Assembly (NCBI RefSeq): GCF_026745355.1
Contig: NC_079209.1
Span: forward strand, 36,272,200 to 36,336,199
From: Beta vulgaris subsp. vulgaris
Taxonomy: Eukaryota > Streptophyta > Magnoliopsida > Caryophyllales > Amaranthaceae
Direction: 5' to 3'
DNA: 64,000 bases
Part shown: one piece after another, positions 24,110 through 35,431 of the stretch
How positions within the stretch are numbered: the stretch's first letter is position 1
Layout of the letters: each line of letters starts with the position of its first letter
Position numbers and translations under genes: made by a program
Notes under the pieces: generated by a model
Databases searched by the model: none
What the model was told of the DNA's origin: nothing
The model's input: only the letters and a program-made list of their open reading frames with translations

Positions 24110-24735
24110 TGTTACGTAGTATGAAACTAGTAATTAAATATCACAACTCCCAAAGATAGGTTCTAAAACTGGAGACTTGTGCAACAATGATCGGCTCGGA
24201 TCCCGGTACAAACTTCTGACCAGCAACCTGCAAAAAGGGACCCACCCTGGAGGTTTGGGTGGTATTTCCACCTCTATGCTTAAGTCAGATATCAGGGATA
24301 TGAAGGAACTTTTAGAGAGAGAAAGTAGAGAGAGAGAGAGAATTTATGGCAGAATAACAGTACTATGCTCTGAAAAACGTACCTTTCCCCTGATTTCAAG
24401 GACTATTTATACTGTTTGAAATGACTGTTGTACCTTGATGTCACCCTAATTTGGAAGCATCTGATTGGCTGAGCAATAATATCAAGACACGTGGCAAGTG
24501 CTGATTGGCCAACACATTTTACCTTTTTGCTGAATCAGGCTTTACTCTATTGGGCCTAAGTACAATTTCAGGGCCACAAGGGAGCTTTTCAGTACACCTC
24601 TTCTTCAGAGAAGTGTACTTTAGCCCAAAGAACCTGCAGCCCTTTGTACTTTTCTTTGCATAAGCGAATGCCACATGTAGGGTTGAGATAGTGCCACGTG
24701 TCATAAGGATAGCTGTTGATTTTCAGGCTACAACA
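24110..24735 (-). repeat. 3' LTR of the Retand-like element
   Basis: On the plus strand it runs from TGTTACGTAGTATG to GGCTACAACA. It matches 43837-44454 nearly base for base, with small indels at an AGAGAG tract near 24320 and scattered transitions. High similarity suggests a moderately recent insertion. Confidence 0.9.
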
Positions 24736-24754
24736 TTTGCCCCTTAAAAGAGGG
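24736..24754 (-). other. Polypurine tract of the Retand-like element
   Basis: On the minus strand this reads CCCTCTTTTAAGGGGCAAA directly upstream of the 3' LTR start. It is the expected plus-strand primer. Confidence 0.7.
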
Positions 24755-24917
24755 AGTTACTCATTAGGTGCCAAGACGGTTGATCTTCCTCTTTTGACCG
24801 ACCTGAAACTGCCATCTTCTTTTTTCAAAAAAGAGGCGCCATTTTGCCGGTCTCCACAGGTCAACCCCTGAGGGCAACGGTTACTTTTACCGGATGAGGA
24901 GGTCATTTTCACCCCTC

Positions 24918-24925
24918 TATAAATA
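24918..24925 (+). promoter_or_regulatory. TATA box for the antisense gene
   Basis: TATAAATA in the context CCTCTATAAATATGCG lies about 240 bp upstream of the first ATG of the plus-strand gene and just inside the element from the 3' LTR. A CT/GA-rich leader (24970-25030) follows. It suggests the antisense unit has its own promoter. Confidence 0.6.
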
Positions 24926-26410
24926 TGCGACCTTGTCGTTTCTGGAATCATTTTAACGTTGCTGAGAAATTTTCTAGAGAGAGAGGCTCTGCAATTTTTA
25001 CTGAGTTTTTTTAGAGAGAGAATTTTCTTTCGTCCAAGCTCTTGCAAACTGCTACTCCGCTCGTCCGAGATTTCAACTCGTCCTTGACATTCGTCCGAGC
25101 TTTCATCTACATGTATTTCTTCATTCATTTCCTTTATATTTTCAAGCATATTTTAAGAAAATGGATTCGTCCTCTTCATCGAACAATCTCGGCCGCTCAA
25201 GGGTTGGTGCTAACCCTAGAACAGAGGGCCTGACTTCCTCGGCATCTTCTAGAGTTAGACCTATCTCGGCCGAACATGCATTCTTTTTCTTTAGCCATGG
25301 ACGGCATAGTCAGACGACCCAGTATTTACCTGTGCAGGGTAATCTGGCGCGCGTCAAGCAGACGGCTCGTATCAGAAGAGGGGTTAACATGCCGGCCTCT
25401 AGCTCAGACTAGGAGGCATCAATTGGACGGAATCCCGCTGATGGAGAGCGAGAAATCCAGAGCGCTCGTCCTGCCAATCCAAACCCGTCTCCCGACCTTG
25501 TCCAGGAGGAATCTGAAGTTCAAGGCTCTCCAGAGCCTAACCCGTCAAATCCAAGGGCAGCCTCAGATGAGCCGAATGAGGCCGAAAGCTCTTCTGCCGC
25601 CGGTAGCGACTCAGACGAGCCATCCACTACCTCTTCTGAGATAAGGCGGCGTCTTGGCCCCTTGTCTGACCCTAGATACATCCTGGCCGAAAGTGGCTGG
25701 TTAGGACGAGTAGGTCGCCATCTGGACCACCTTTCTTCGGCAATACCCATGCCGAGGTATCGGTTTGTTCTTCCTGGTCGGGAGGACACTATACTTAGTG
25801 CTCCTGCTGGCCATTTTGATGTCTATCGTCTGGCCTTAGATGTCGGACTGCGCTTTCCTCTTCATCCCTTCATCACTCGACTTCTTTATTATTATAACAT
25901 AGGACTCAATCAACTTGCCCCAAATTCATGGCAAAATATTCTAACTTTTTTAGCCGTCTGTGAGTTTAAGGGTGTCGACTCGTCTATGGCGGCCTTCTCA
26001 CAAATGCACTATGTCTCCAAGGTCCCCAAAACTGTTAATGGGGCTTGGGTTAGCGTTTACAACCGGCAAGGCTTCGTGACGTCTTGGGACAAGACGTCCA
26101 AGATGCATGCTTGGAAGGCTGAGTTCTTGTTCGTCCAAGCTCCGAACGAGGCGGTAGCCAGACGGTATCGCTTTAGTAGCCGGAGCGCTACCAACACTGG
26201 ACGAACAACGTCCTTCCTGGAGCTGGAGAACAGCTCGGCTGAGGAATTGATGGAATATTTTAAGATTTCAGAGTATTCCATCAATGACATCTCCTTTAAG
26301 GGTCCGTCCAACTGGATCCCTTTCAAGGAGATGTTTTACAGCGACGATTTCTTGGTCGCGGCCGGGTTGAGGCCGGCCGCGGATAGAGGTATACCCTTCA
26401 AAAATTCTAA

Positions 26411-26466
26411 GTAAGCCCCTTCGTCCTAAGTTTGAGGTTCTCACCATGCCTTTTCTTCTTATGCAG
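26411..26466 (+). other. Intron 1 of the antisense gene
   Basis: Donor TCTAA|GTAAGC and acceptor TTCTTCTTATGCAG bound 56 bases. Removing it avoids the TAA at 26412, but exon 2 then needs one frame correction to meet exon 3. The intron is short for a plant but not impossible. Confidence 0.55.
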
Positions 26467-26585
26467 ATTCGGCCAAGGCGAAACTAAGAAAGTCTTGGAA
26501 AGGAGACATGAGTGCGTCCAAGTTCACAGACTCCCTCTAGAAGGAGTTCAGCAAGACTGGTGCTGAAAAAAGAGCGGACACACTG

Positions 26586-27208
26586 GTAATTTTTTTTTTT
26601 TTACGCGTCCAGTGCTCACTCTGGACGAGTTCGCTCTTTATGGAGCAAAGCGTCATAAATTTTTCTGGATGCTTTTCTTCGTCAAAGGGTAGAGCGTCTT
26701 TGGTTGATGGTTGGACGAATTCCTTCCCCCTGAAGCAGGCCGTCCTAACACCATTTTGGACGCCTGGTTTATTCAAGGAGCAGATCGTCCTAAGTTTATC
26801 TTGGACGCCTTGCTTCTTCGAAGAGCAAACCGTCTTTACTTTGTTCTGGACGCTTTGCTTCCTCGAAGAGCAAATCGTCCAGATAATATTCGGACGCCTT
26901 GCTTCCTCGAAGAGCAGATCGTCCTAATTTTTAACTTGGACGCCTTGCTTCTTCGAAGAGCAAACCGTCCTGACTTTGTTCTGGACACCTTGCTTCCTCG
27001 AAGAGCAGATCGTCCTAATTTAACTTGGACGCCTTGCTTCTTCGAAGTGCAAATCGTCCTGACGTTGTTCTGGACGCCTTGCCTCCTCGAAGAGCAGACC
27101 GTCCTGATAATTTTCGGACGCCTTGCTTCTTTGAGAAACAAAGCATTTTGGGATAACTTCAGGACGAGCCCCAGCTTCTTCTGATTCCTTTATCCTTTAT
27201 TTTTTCAG
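26586..27208 (+). other. Intron 2 of the antisense gene, with minisatellite
   Basis: Donor ACACTG|GTAATTTTT and acceptor CCTTTATTTTTTCAG join ACACTG to AAAAATTCC in frame with the long exon 3. Most of the 623 bases are a 45-bp tandem repeat. Confidence 0.65.
26711..27145 (+). repeat. 45-bp minisatellite with paired GGACG/CGTCC
   Basis: GAAGAGCA-type marks occur at 26776, 26820, 26865, 26909, 26955, 27000, 27043 and 27089, a period of 43-46 bp. The general unit is TTGGACGCCTTGCTTC.TCGA, then AGAGCA.A.CGTCCT. There are about nine units. Each holds one GGACG and one CGTCC in opposite orientation. As 45 is a multiple of three, frames stay open in several phases (for example 26711-27184), which are by-products unless the segment is a retained exon. 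Confidence 0.9.
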
Positions 27209-27907
27209 AAAAATTCCCCAACGTCCAAAGCGTTGGCAGAGAAAACGGTGTCTAAGAAGAGGCCTGCCGCAACTGGCGACGCTCCTCCAGCCAAAAAATC
27301 CAAAGGCTTCACGGCCAAGAAGAAGAAACCTTCTCGGCCGATTCCCAAAGTCGAGATAGTCATCCCAGCCGAGGATGCTCCTCCAGCCGTCGAGGAGAGG
27401 GCTTTGGTTACTTACACCGGCCCTATCGATCAATCTGAGCAGCCTGAGACGGTTGCTCCAGTGGACGGATCCGAGGTTAAACCCTCTCAGCCGGACACGG
27501 CTTTGGACGGATCTGCTTTTACTGGGCCAGTTGCCAAACTGGTAGGCCTGATGCCGGAGGCTTATAGGACGGCCTCCCGTACTTCTGGTGAATCTTATTA
27601 CTCAAATATAGTTAGAACACTGCAGGTTGGCGGGCGTCCGATGAGTCCGTCCAACAAACAAGCCGTGGTTATTCCAATCAGAAATATTGACGAGTCTAAT
27701 CTTTCAGATAAAGGGAAGGGACCAGCCCCTAACGGCTCTCCCATCCTTTCAGACGATGAATTTTCCGCTGCCTTTGGGAAGATGTCATCGGCTGACCGCG
27801 AGAAGCTCAAGCTGGAGCTTTTCAAATGCTTCCCTAAACCTTACATCAAGGGGTTGAGGGGAGCATCATCAGGACATGTAGGCTACATGTCTCAACTTGC
27901 TGCCGAG

Positions 27908-28007
27908 GTACACCTTTCTTTTTCTTTGGACGCTTGTCTTTTCTACTTGTTAGATTTTTATGTTTGTACAACCGTCCTAACACATCGTCTTCTTTTCCTT
28001 TTTTCAG
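27908..28007 (+). other. Intron 3 of the antisense gene
   Basis: GCCGAG|GTACACC and the acceptor CCTTTTTTCAG|CTCTTTGC bound exactly 100 bases with a T-rich body. Splicing joins GAG to CTC in frame and carries the reading from exon 3 into 28023 and onward. This is the best-supported of the three introns. Confidence 0.75.
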
Positions 28008-28627
28008 CTCTTTGCTCGCAGCATGATAACTGAGGACTGGGCGAGGGCGCTTAGAAAAGAAAACAAGCACCTCGTCCAGGATGTGACCAAGGCCGCGGAC
28101 CATGCTCAGTATTTTTCTATGGCCGAGCAAGAAGTGCTGCACCAACAATCCAAGTTGGCTTGGGAAATGCGGTCAGCTGAGCTGGAGTCCCAAAACAAAA
28201 CCTACCTCATTCGGCTGACGGAGCTGTTGGACGAGAAGGCTGCTTCGGAAAATCGAAACGCTCTTTCAAGGACGAGAGAAACTCGGCCATGCTGATGGCC
28301 GCAGATTTCTTCAAAGAAAATCTCGTCCTTAGGGTAAAAAACCAAGCCTTAAGAGTCGAGGTCACAGCCACGGTGGATGCGGCCGAGGAGGCCATGAATA
28401 CCATCATTGACACTTCGAAGGACTGGGCCATGCAGGCCTTTGGAATGATGGCCGAGGAGGAGGATATCCCCAGGTATGCTCGCCGGCTGGAATTTCAAGA
28501 AAGCCTGCACAGAGCCAACATCAAAGGGGAAGAGCCCCCCGTCTTCCAAGAGTCTTCCGAAGACAAAGAAGAAGAAGATGATGTTGAGGCCCAGGACGAA
28601 GAGAATAACAGCCCTCCTGACGCTTAG

Positions 28628-29626
28628 CTTCTCCACTTTCAATTTTGGCCGCAGGCCACTTGTAACTTTTTGTCTTTTGTACTTTTGCTTTAGATTAGGT
28701 TGTAATTTAGTTTTTAGATTAGCTTGTAATCCTTTCTTCTATCTATGAAAGGTTATCTTTTTCAATCTCTAATGCTTTATACTTTAATGCATAAGACGCC
28801 TTGTTTCATGATTGAATATTTGTGCCAATTACAAAAGCAATTTGTCTTAACATACTTCAGACGATCCCCCAGCTCCTTTGGCCGAGTGTATTAAGGCATT
28901 TATCAATTGCCTAGGCTTCAATGCACAAGTATGAAAGCTATTCGTCATAACCTACTTCGTCTGAACCAATAGCTCTTTTCTGGACGAGTAGAAGTTAGGA
29001 CATGCAAGAACTTGTGAGTTTAAAAACTGCTAAGTTAATAACTAGCTCGGCCTGAATCTGAATAATCATTCGTCATTGGACAAAGACTTAGTCATCTTTA
29101 AATTATACCCCTATATGCCCCCCTTCTTGGACGAAGAGGTTTTTGACAACCTTCCTTTGTTCAAGAAGGAGAAAAGGTCATAATTTTTAAATAACTTGGA
29201 CGTTTTCATGCGGGTGATTGCAACCCGTCCATCTTTGTTAAATTATGAAATAACTTGTTCCTTTACTAAGGTTGTTATTTCTAAGTTTTTTGGCTTTTGG
29301 ACGGAAGGTAGAATACCTTTACTAAGGCGTCCTAATTCCAGCCGACCTTGTTTAGGAGATGTTTAACTCTTTAAGTAAACAAACGACCAATTTTATGTAA
29401 TTATCCATTTTAGGATGATAACATGTTCAGCCAATCTCCTAATGAAAGATGTGTTGTCTTGCTGCTCTGTTATATTAGTTAGCTTTGGACGATAGTATAT
29501 AACTTAAGCAAATAAATCAAAAGAGAGTCATAGAGAAGTAGAGCTGTATTATAGAATTTTGCTTGACGGATAGTCAAGGTACATGTATACATTCTACTTT
29601 TTTCATTGTAATGCATTAAGAGAAGA
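28628..29626. other. Spacer between the antisense gene and pol
   Basis: 28640-28760 has several TTGTAA motifs and looks like the 3' untranslated region and poly(A) zone of the antisense gene. The rest holds no frame but keeps the dense GGACG/CGTCC words. Toward 29600 lies the 3' end of the convergent gag-pol frame. Confidence 0.5.
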
Positions 29627-30849
29627 TTACAATTTGTCAAGATGCCCTAAACAAATATTCTTCAAAGTATCAGAATTCCACGTCCTAGGAATAGAACGTC
29701 CGTCCATGCCTTCCAGACGAAAGGTGCCATTCTGAACTACTTCGATTATTTTGTAGGGTCCTTCCCAGTTAGGGGTGAGCTTCCCTAGCTCCTTGGCTCG
29801 GCCGACCGCTTCCATTTTCCTCAAGACGAGGTCTCCAAGCTTCAATGGACGCCTTACAACTCTTTTGTTAAACTCCCTTGCCATTCTTAACTTGTATAGC
29901 TGCATTCTCAGCAATGCATTGCCCCTGACTTCGGGAACTAAGTCCAAAGCCGTCCGAAGAGCTGCCCAGTTAGCATCTTCTGAGTACATCATCACCCTCA
30001 AAGTTGGTTCTTCAATCTAAATAGGAAGGACGGCCTTAGAGCCATATACCAGCATGAATGGAGTTTCTCCCGTGGAGTTCTTGGTCGTTCTCCTTATTGA
30101 CCATAAGACCAGCTGCAATTCTTCTACCCAAAGTCCTCTCGCATTATCTAACTTCTTTTTGATCCCGGCCGACAAGATCTTGTTAAAAGCCTCAACTTGC
30201 CCATTGGCCTGTGGATGAGCCACTGCAGCAAAGTGAGCTTTGATTCCTTGGTCGGCCAACCATTGGAAGCTTGGGTGTTTCAACTGCGGTCCATTGTCAA
30301 AGACGATCGATGGGCATACCAAACCTTGTGATAGAGTTCTTCCAGATGAACCCTTTGACGTCATTGGTGGTAATGCCTCTTAATGCTTCAGCTTCAACCC
30401 ATTTTGTAAAGTAGTCACAGCTACTATTACAAACTTTTTCTGGCCGACGCAATAGGAAAGGGGCCAAGAATTCCATTCCCCATTTGGCAAAGGGAAGAGG
30501 GAAGAGGATTGGAGTTAAGTAGGACGCTTCTGATAGATGTTGCCATGCTTCTGGCAACTATCACATTTCTTGGCATAGAGCAAGGCGTCCTCTTTCAAGG
30601 TCGGCCAAAATAGCCAGTCCTCAGAGCCTTTTCTCCTAACGCTCTCCCTCCAATGTGGGAAGCACAAGCTCCTTCATGCAGTTCTTTTAAAACGTCCAAT
30701 CCCTCCTTTCTGCTGATGCACTTAAGAAGAGGCCGGTTGTAGGATTTTTTGTATAAAGTCTCATTCCACAACTCGAACCACTTGTCCCTAGCCTTCACGT
30801 ACTTAGCTTCCAAAGGATCAAGAGGCAACCGACCAGTCTTCTTATTCAA
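29627..30849 (-). pseudogene. Integrase of the Retand-like element
   Basis: Integrase inserts element DNA into chromosomes. Reading on the minus strand: an N-terminal zinc-binding end ('HEGACASHIGGRALGEKALRTGYF', 30660-30600), a core with 'CDYFTKWVEAEAL' (30420-30380), and 'FDNGPQL...HPQANGQVEAFNKIL' (30300-30180). A C-terminal part follows with 'LGKLTPNWEGPYKI' (29780-29740), ending at 29627. Frameshifts near 30590 and 30360 and a stop near 30015 break it. No chromodomain follows, as expected for Tat. Confidence 0.85.
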
Positions 30850-30884
30850 TGATGGGGCTCATCCACTCATTTTCCCGCTGAGAA

Positions 30885-31290
30885 TCAGAACTTCCTCGGC
30901 CTCAATGCTCTTGGCCGCCTTGACCTCCCAGAAGACTGTTCTAGGGACATCCCCTTCAGCCGAACTGGCCAGCTTAGAAAGACATCAGCCTGATGATTTT
31001 CAGATCTAGGCACTTGATCTAGGACGAAACTCTTCAAAGACTTGATCTCCTCTTTGACCAAGTTCATATATTTACTCATGGACGCTTCTTTGCACTCAAA
31101 ATCTCCGTTTACTTGACTGACCACCAGCAGAGAGTCAGTTTTAGCCTCAATCTCCAAGGCTCCAGCCGCTTTGCACATTTTTATGCCGGCTAAGAGAGCT
31201 TCATACTCTGCCTCATTGTTTGAAGCCTGGAATTGAACTTCATTGCATACTCAAACTTATCCCCTTCTAGTGATTGGAAAATGATCCCTG
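30885..31290 (-). pseudogene. Second RNase H-like domain of the Retand-like element
   Basis: 'GALEIEAKTDSLLVVSQVNGDFECKE' (31155-31080) and 'VPRSENHQADVFLSW' (31015-30970) are typical of the extra RNase H (aRNH) that Tat-lineage elements carry after their ordinary RNase H. The N-terminal part upstream of 31178 is split by a frameshift ('EAEYEALLAGIK' region near 31210). It is a useful lineage marker. The usual HADALS reads HQADVFLSW, one codon out of register. Confidence 0.7.
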
Positions 31291-31404
31291 CCCCACATCC
31301 ATTCGCAGTGGAGGATCCGTCCACCATTAGGGTCCAATGCCGCTTTCCCTCTACTGGGTCTTGGACGCTTTCTACTTAGGCCGGGTAAGCTCTACAATAA
31401 ACAG

Positions 31405-32973
31405 CTAGAGCTTGCCCTTGATTGCCTTTCGAGGCTCGAATGTTAAGTCAAACATATTGAGCTCAACGGCCCATTTCAACATTCGGCCAGATGCATCCAT
31501 CTTATGCAATACTTGTCTCAGTGGCTGATCTGTATAAACAAGAATGCTATGGGCTAGAGAATAAGGCCTTAACTTCCGGCTGGCCATCAACAGCGTCAGG
31601 CCGGACTTCTCAATGGACGAATACCTGCCCTCCGCGTCTTTCAAGACGTGGCTTACAAAATAGACGGGTATTTGTACTGAGTCTCTCTTAGCCAAGAGAA
31701 CAGCACTTACCGCGAATGGAGACACGGCCAGGTAAACGTACAATTTTTCTCCCTCGGCCGGACTGATCAATCTAGGTAGCTGCCGAAGATGATCTTTAAC
31801 TTGCTGAAGCGCAGCCTCAGCTTCTTCCGTCCATTCAAACTTGGCATCCTTTTTTATGGTTGCAAAGAAATGGTGATATTTGTCCCCTGATTTCGAAAGA
31901 AACCGTCCAAGAGCAGCCAAACAGCCCGTTAGACGCTGAACTTCTTTGACTTTAGACGGCGAAGTCATATTCATGATAGCTTGAATTTTGTCGGGGTTGG
32001 CCTCAATCCCTCTCTGATCGACCAAAAACCCCAGAAATTTTCCAGGTACTACACCGAATACGCATTTCTGCGGATTGAGCTTTAAATTCTACTTCCTCAA
32101 AGTGAGGAAAGTTTCCCTTAAATAATCCAGATGATCCTTTTCTTCTCTACTCTTGACGATCATATCGTCGATATAAGCTTCCATATTTCTCCCAAGTTGT
32201 GGCTGAAACACTGTGTTGATAAGCCTTTGAAAAGTGGTCGGCGCATTTCTCAGGCCGAAGGGCATCCAGAGCCACCCATACAGCCCTTTCTCTGTAATGA
32301 AGGAGGTTTTATCTTGGTCGTCTGGCCACATGGGAATCTGGTGGAAGCCTGAGTAAGCGTCCATGAAACTCAGCAGTGCATGACCTGCTGTAGAATCAAC
32401 CAGCGATCAATCTTGGGCAACCGAAAGCTGTCCTTAGGACAAGCCTTGTTTAAATCCGTGTAATCAACGCACATCCTCCATGTGCCATTCGGCTTCGGAA
32501 CCATCACAACATTTGCTACCCAATCTGGATAATAAGTTTCACGTATAAACTTAGATTTGAGCAGCTTTTGAACCTCTTGGTCAACGACCTGATTTCTGGC
32601 TGGCCCCAGATGCCTCTTCTTCTGCCGAATGGCTTCTTCCCGGCTCAATGTTTAGCCTATGCACCGCCTCAGGATCTATCCTAGGCATTTCCTCTACGGT
32701 ATAGGCAAATACATCTTGAAATTCTCTTAACAGCTTGATCAAGGCATCCTTGATCTCAGAATTCAGGACGGACCCAATCTTCAATGTTCTTTCTGGACGA
32801 TCTGGTTTTAAACAAATTTCTACCGGACTTTCTACCGGCTCCGGACGTTCTAGTCCCAGACTCATTATTGCCATAACCTCCTCAGATGAATTCTTTTCTT
32901 CTTTAATAGCCAAGCACTTTCTCTTCTTGCTGGGCAAGAGCATTGACGGCTTGCTCTCAGGAAGAGGTAGCAT
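31405..32973 (-). pseudogene. Reverse transcriptase and RNase H of the Retand-like element
   Basis: The RT begins near 32650 with 'VQKLLKSKFIRETYYPDWVANVVMV' and 'RMCVDYTDLNKACPKD'. The catalytic block YIDDM lies at 32175-32160 after 'GLRNAPTTFQRLI'. RNase H follows at 32025-31405: 'LTGCLAALGRFLSKSGDK', 'VYFVSHVLKDAEGRYSSIEK', ending near 'NMFDLTFEPRKAIKGKL'. The metal-binding Asp codons of RT are kept. Frameshifts at about 32645 and 32367 and a stop near 32090 split it. Confidence 0.9.
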
Positions 32974-33261
32974 TTGAACCTTCTCTACCTTTGCTTTAGC
33001 TCAACAATCTGACCTTTACTTCTCGGCCGAGTCATCCTCCGGACCTTTGGATGTTCTGCCTTTTCTTTCCATGATGATGGTTTGAGAGTGGTAAGGGACA
33101 TTCTCTAGCAGCTTGCTGATCTCCATAGAGAGATCCAATCTTCCCCCATCACACTCAAACTTCATTAGCATTAAGTGGGTCACAATAAACCTTGATGTGA
33201 TTTAAGGTAGGTCGTCCGAGAATGACATTATAAGCAGTCAAGTCTCGTACTACCAAAAATT

Positions 33262-33492
33262 TCACAAAAGCGTCCTGGCAGCATCTTTCTCCCCAATCCT
33301 GACGGGTAGAGTGACGGTCCCCATGGGATGGATGATCCCTCCGCCAAAACCGATTATAGGGTGATTTACAGGAACCAAGTCATTTTTATCAAACTTCAAC
33401 CGAGACAAACAATCAGCACTGATTATATCAGTGGAGCTTTCGGTATCAATCAGAATTCGCCTAACCCTGAGGTTGGCAATCTTCATTTCCAC
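33262..33492 (-). pseudogene. Aspartic protease of the Retand-like element
   Basis: 'RRILIDTESSTDIISADCL' followed by 'PIIGFGGGIIHPMGTVTLPV' is a gypsy retropepsin. The catalytic Asp-Thr-Gly has become Asp-Thr-Glu, a single G-to-A change that should abolish cleavage. It lies between gag and RT, as in all gypsy elements. Confidence 0.8.
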
Positions 33493-33699
33493 ATAGGGGT
33501 CATCATGCGGTTCTTACTTCCTCGGTCCAGCTCGCTGACCACTATTTTGGGAAAGGATCAGACTCGGCCTGGTTAGTGAGCATAACCTGACTGAGTTCCC
33601 TTAAATAGTTTTTGTGGCGCGATTTGTTGGACCTCCGGCCTCAAATCCTCCTGAAATGACCATTACAACATCATCATCCGTGCTATCACCATCCATCTT

Positions 33700-35396
33700 C
33701 TTCCTTGACGATATCTCTTTTCTGAAATTTCCTTCCTGACGAAGGTAGATAATTGTTCATCTTACCCTTTCGGCCAAATCTTCTAATGCTCTCTTCAAGT
33801 GCTTGATTTCATTGGTTTCATGCCCACAATCCTTGTGAAATGACAATACTTGCTTTTGTCTCTATTACGTAGGGCGTCTTCATTTCGCGCGGGCCTTTAG
33901 CTCATGCTGATCCTTTATTTCCATAAGAATGGAATATTGATCTTTGTTGATCTCTATAGGTTCAACTGAGGCCGCCGTCAGACCGCCTACTTCTCTTGGA
34001 CGAGGTGGTCAAAGAAGTCATTGCCCAAGTTTCAGCTTTCTTGGGCGGATTCTTTTTTGGTGAAACAGCCTCTTCTACCTTCTTTACCTCCGGCTGCTTT
34101 GCCTCAGCACAAACCTCCGTGGGATGAATGAATGCTTCAGCCTCCTTCAAAGCTTCTGTCAAAGTGGTGATTTTCTTTTTGACCAAATCAAACTTAAAGC
34201 TTCCTGGTCTTAAACCTCAAGGCGTCAAACGCCACTCCGCATTCAGATCTTGGATCTGCAATGCTTCTAGGTTGAATCTCTTCACATAACCTCTCAAGGC
34301 CTCTTTAGGACCTGAATCACCTTACCCAAGTGCATGCTTGTTTTTTGTTCTTGACGGTTAGCCACAAAGTGACTAGTGAACAGGATACGAGCTCAGTGAA
34401 ATTGTTCACTGAGTTAGGCGGCAAATTGTTAAACCATTTTGAGCTACTCCCTTCAACGTAGCTGGGAAATTCTTACACCAAGTAGCATCGTCCACCCCTT
34501 GGACATACATCTGATGCTTATAGGCTGATAGATGATCGTCTGGATCTGTTGTTCATCGAAAGGTTCGATCGTCGGGAGCTTAACCTTTGGAAAGGAGGGA
34601 CTCCATAATTCTGACCGAGAAAGGAGTTGGCCAATTGATCTGGAGTGCCCCAACCTGACCCTCAATGGGTATGTGCTCCCGGCGGTACTCCTTTACTACC
34701 GGATTAGAAGAGGCGTTAGCTAAGGCCTGACGCCTATACACCATTGGCTGCAGAACTGTTTTCTCTTGCCTGGGCTGGAAAGCTGAAGGTCCATGGCTTC
34801 GTCCCACTGTTCTGGACGGGAGCCTCAATGACGGATCCTTCATATAAGGAGTGAAACCAGAGGCTGAACGCTGCTGAGATGCCGCCCTCTTGGCTTCCAG
34901 ATACTCCCTAGCATCAGTCTCCATCTTGTGGCCAGTAGGGGAAATATTGTCTCCTGGACGGACTACCAACCTCTAAGTCCATCTTCCTCCTGGAGTCACT
35001 AACAGCTGGCTGCTTTCCCTTGGAAAGCGGCCTAGTCAACTCTGGCCGAGGTGGCCGGCTAGTCCCTGGACGACCCTCTTGGGACCTCCCTTTGAGTGGC
35101 TCTGCTGCCTCTCCTCCTGGACTTATTTGAAAGAACAACATATTGTTCTTAATCTGCTCTTCCATAACCACGACCATTTTAGCCTGGAAATCATTTAAGA
35201 CATTTTCCAAGTGACCAGCTGTCATTGGACGATCAAGGTTTTCCTGGATGACCGGAGTCACGGTTCTACCCTCCAGATGAACGGCAGCATGGCCTCTGTC
35301 CCGTCCACGGGGTGGCCTCTCGTCATCCACTGTGTCTTCCACTTGAACTCTAAAACTTCTGTTCCTTGAAACATTCGATGAATGACAATCCGTCAT
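33700..35396 (-). pseudogene. gag of the Retand-like element
   Basis: Starts 10 bases after the primer site at 35396 (MTDCHSSNVSRN). A basic, Pro-rich N-terminal half (35396-34914) leads to the capsid-like Retrotrans_gag region around 34640-34300 ('PFDGTTDPDDHL'-like, 'MYVQGVD', 'WFNNLPPNSV' in shifting frames). A short 'FHKDCGHETNEIKHLKRALE' segment near 33850-33780 is the usual zinc-site remnant. At least three frameshifts. The antigenic/capsid role is inferred from the family. Confidence 0.8.
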
Positions 35397-35402
35397 TGTT
35401 GC

Positions 35403-35423
35403 GTCTCCCCACAGACGGTGCCA
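35403..35423 (-). other. Primer binding site of the Retand-like element
   Basis: The minus strand reads TGGCACCGTCTGTGGGGAGAC, two bases after the LTR end TAACA. It is typical of Retand/Tat elements. Confidence 0.85.
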
Positions 35424-35425
35424 AA

Positions 35426-35431
35426 TGTTAC
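35426..35431 (-). repeat. 5' LTR of the Retand-like element, terminal 6 bases
   Basis: TGTTAC is the last piece of the 5' LTR left on this side of the SIRE-like insertion. The rest is 43837-44454. GTTAC is duplicated at 43832-43836. Confidence 0.85.

Larger units (their letters stand above)
25161..28627 (+). pseudogene. Antisense multi-exon gene of the Retand-like element
   Basis: A gene-like unit on the strand opposite gag-pol. Exon 1 (25161-26410) encodes a Ser-rich start, an acidic linker, then a globular part with 'LRFPLHPFI' and 'LAPNSWQNIL' (25850-25940) of the kind annotated as 'putative gypsy type transposon' (Transposase_28). Exon 2 is 26467-26585. Exon 3 (27209-27907) starts with a Lys-rich nuclear-localisation-like stretch. 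Exon 4 (28008-28627) is helical, probably coiled coil, with an acidic tail. Introns are GT-AG. Exons 2/3 and 3/4 join in frame. Damage: TAG at 25410, a frameshift and TAG in exon 2, and a frameshift near 28250-28290. Antisense frames are known in Tat elements, but their role is unknown. Confidence 0.75.

Noticed and set aside
26711..27184. 157-codon frame (+) and its minus-strand shadows
   Set aside because: They are products of the 45-bp minisatellite, bounded by good splice sites that would remove it.
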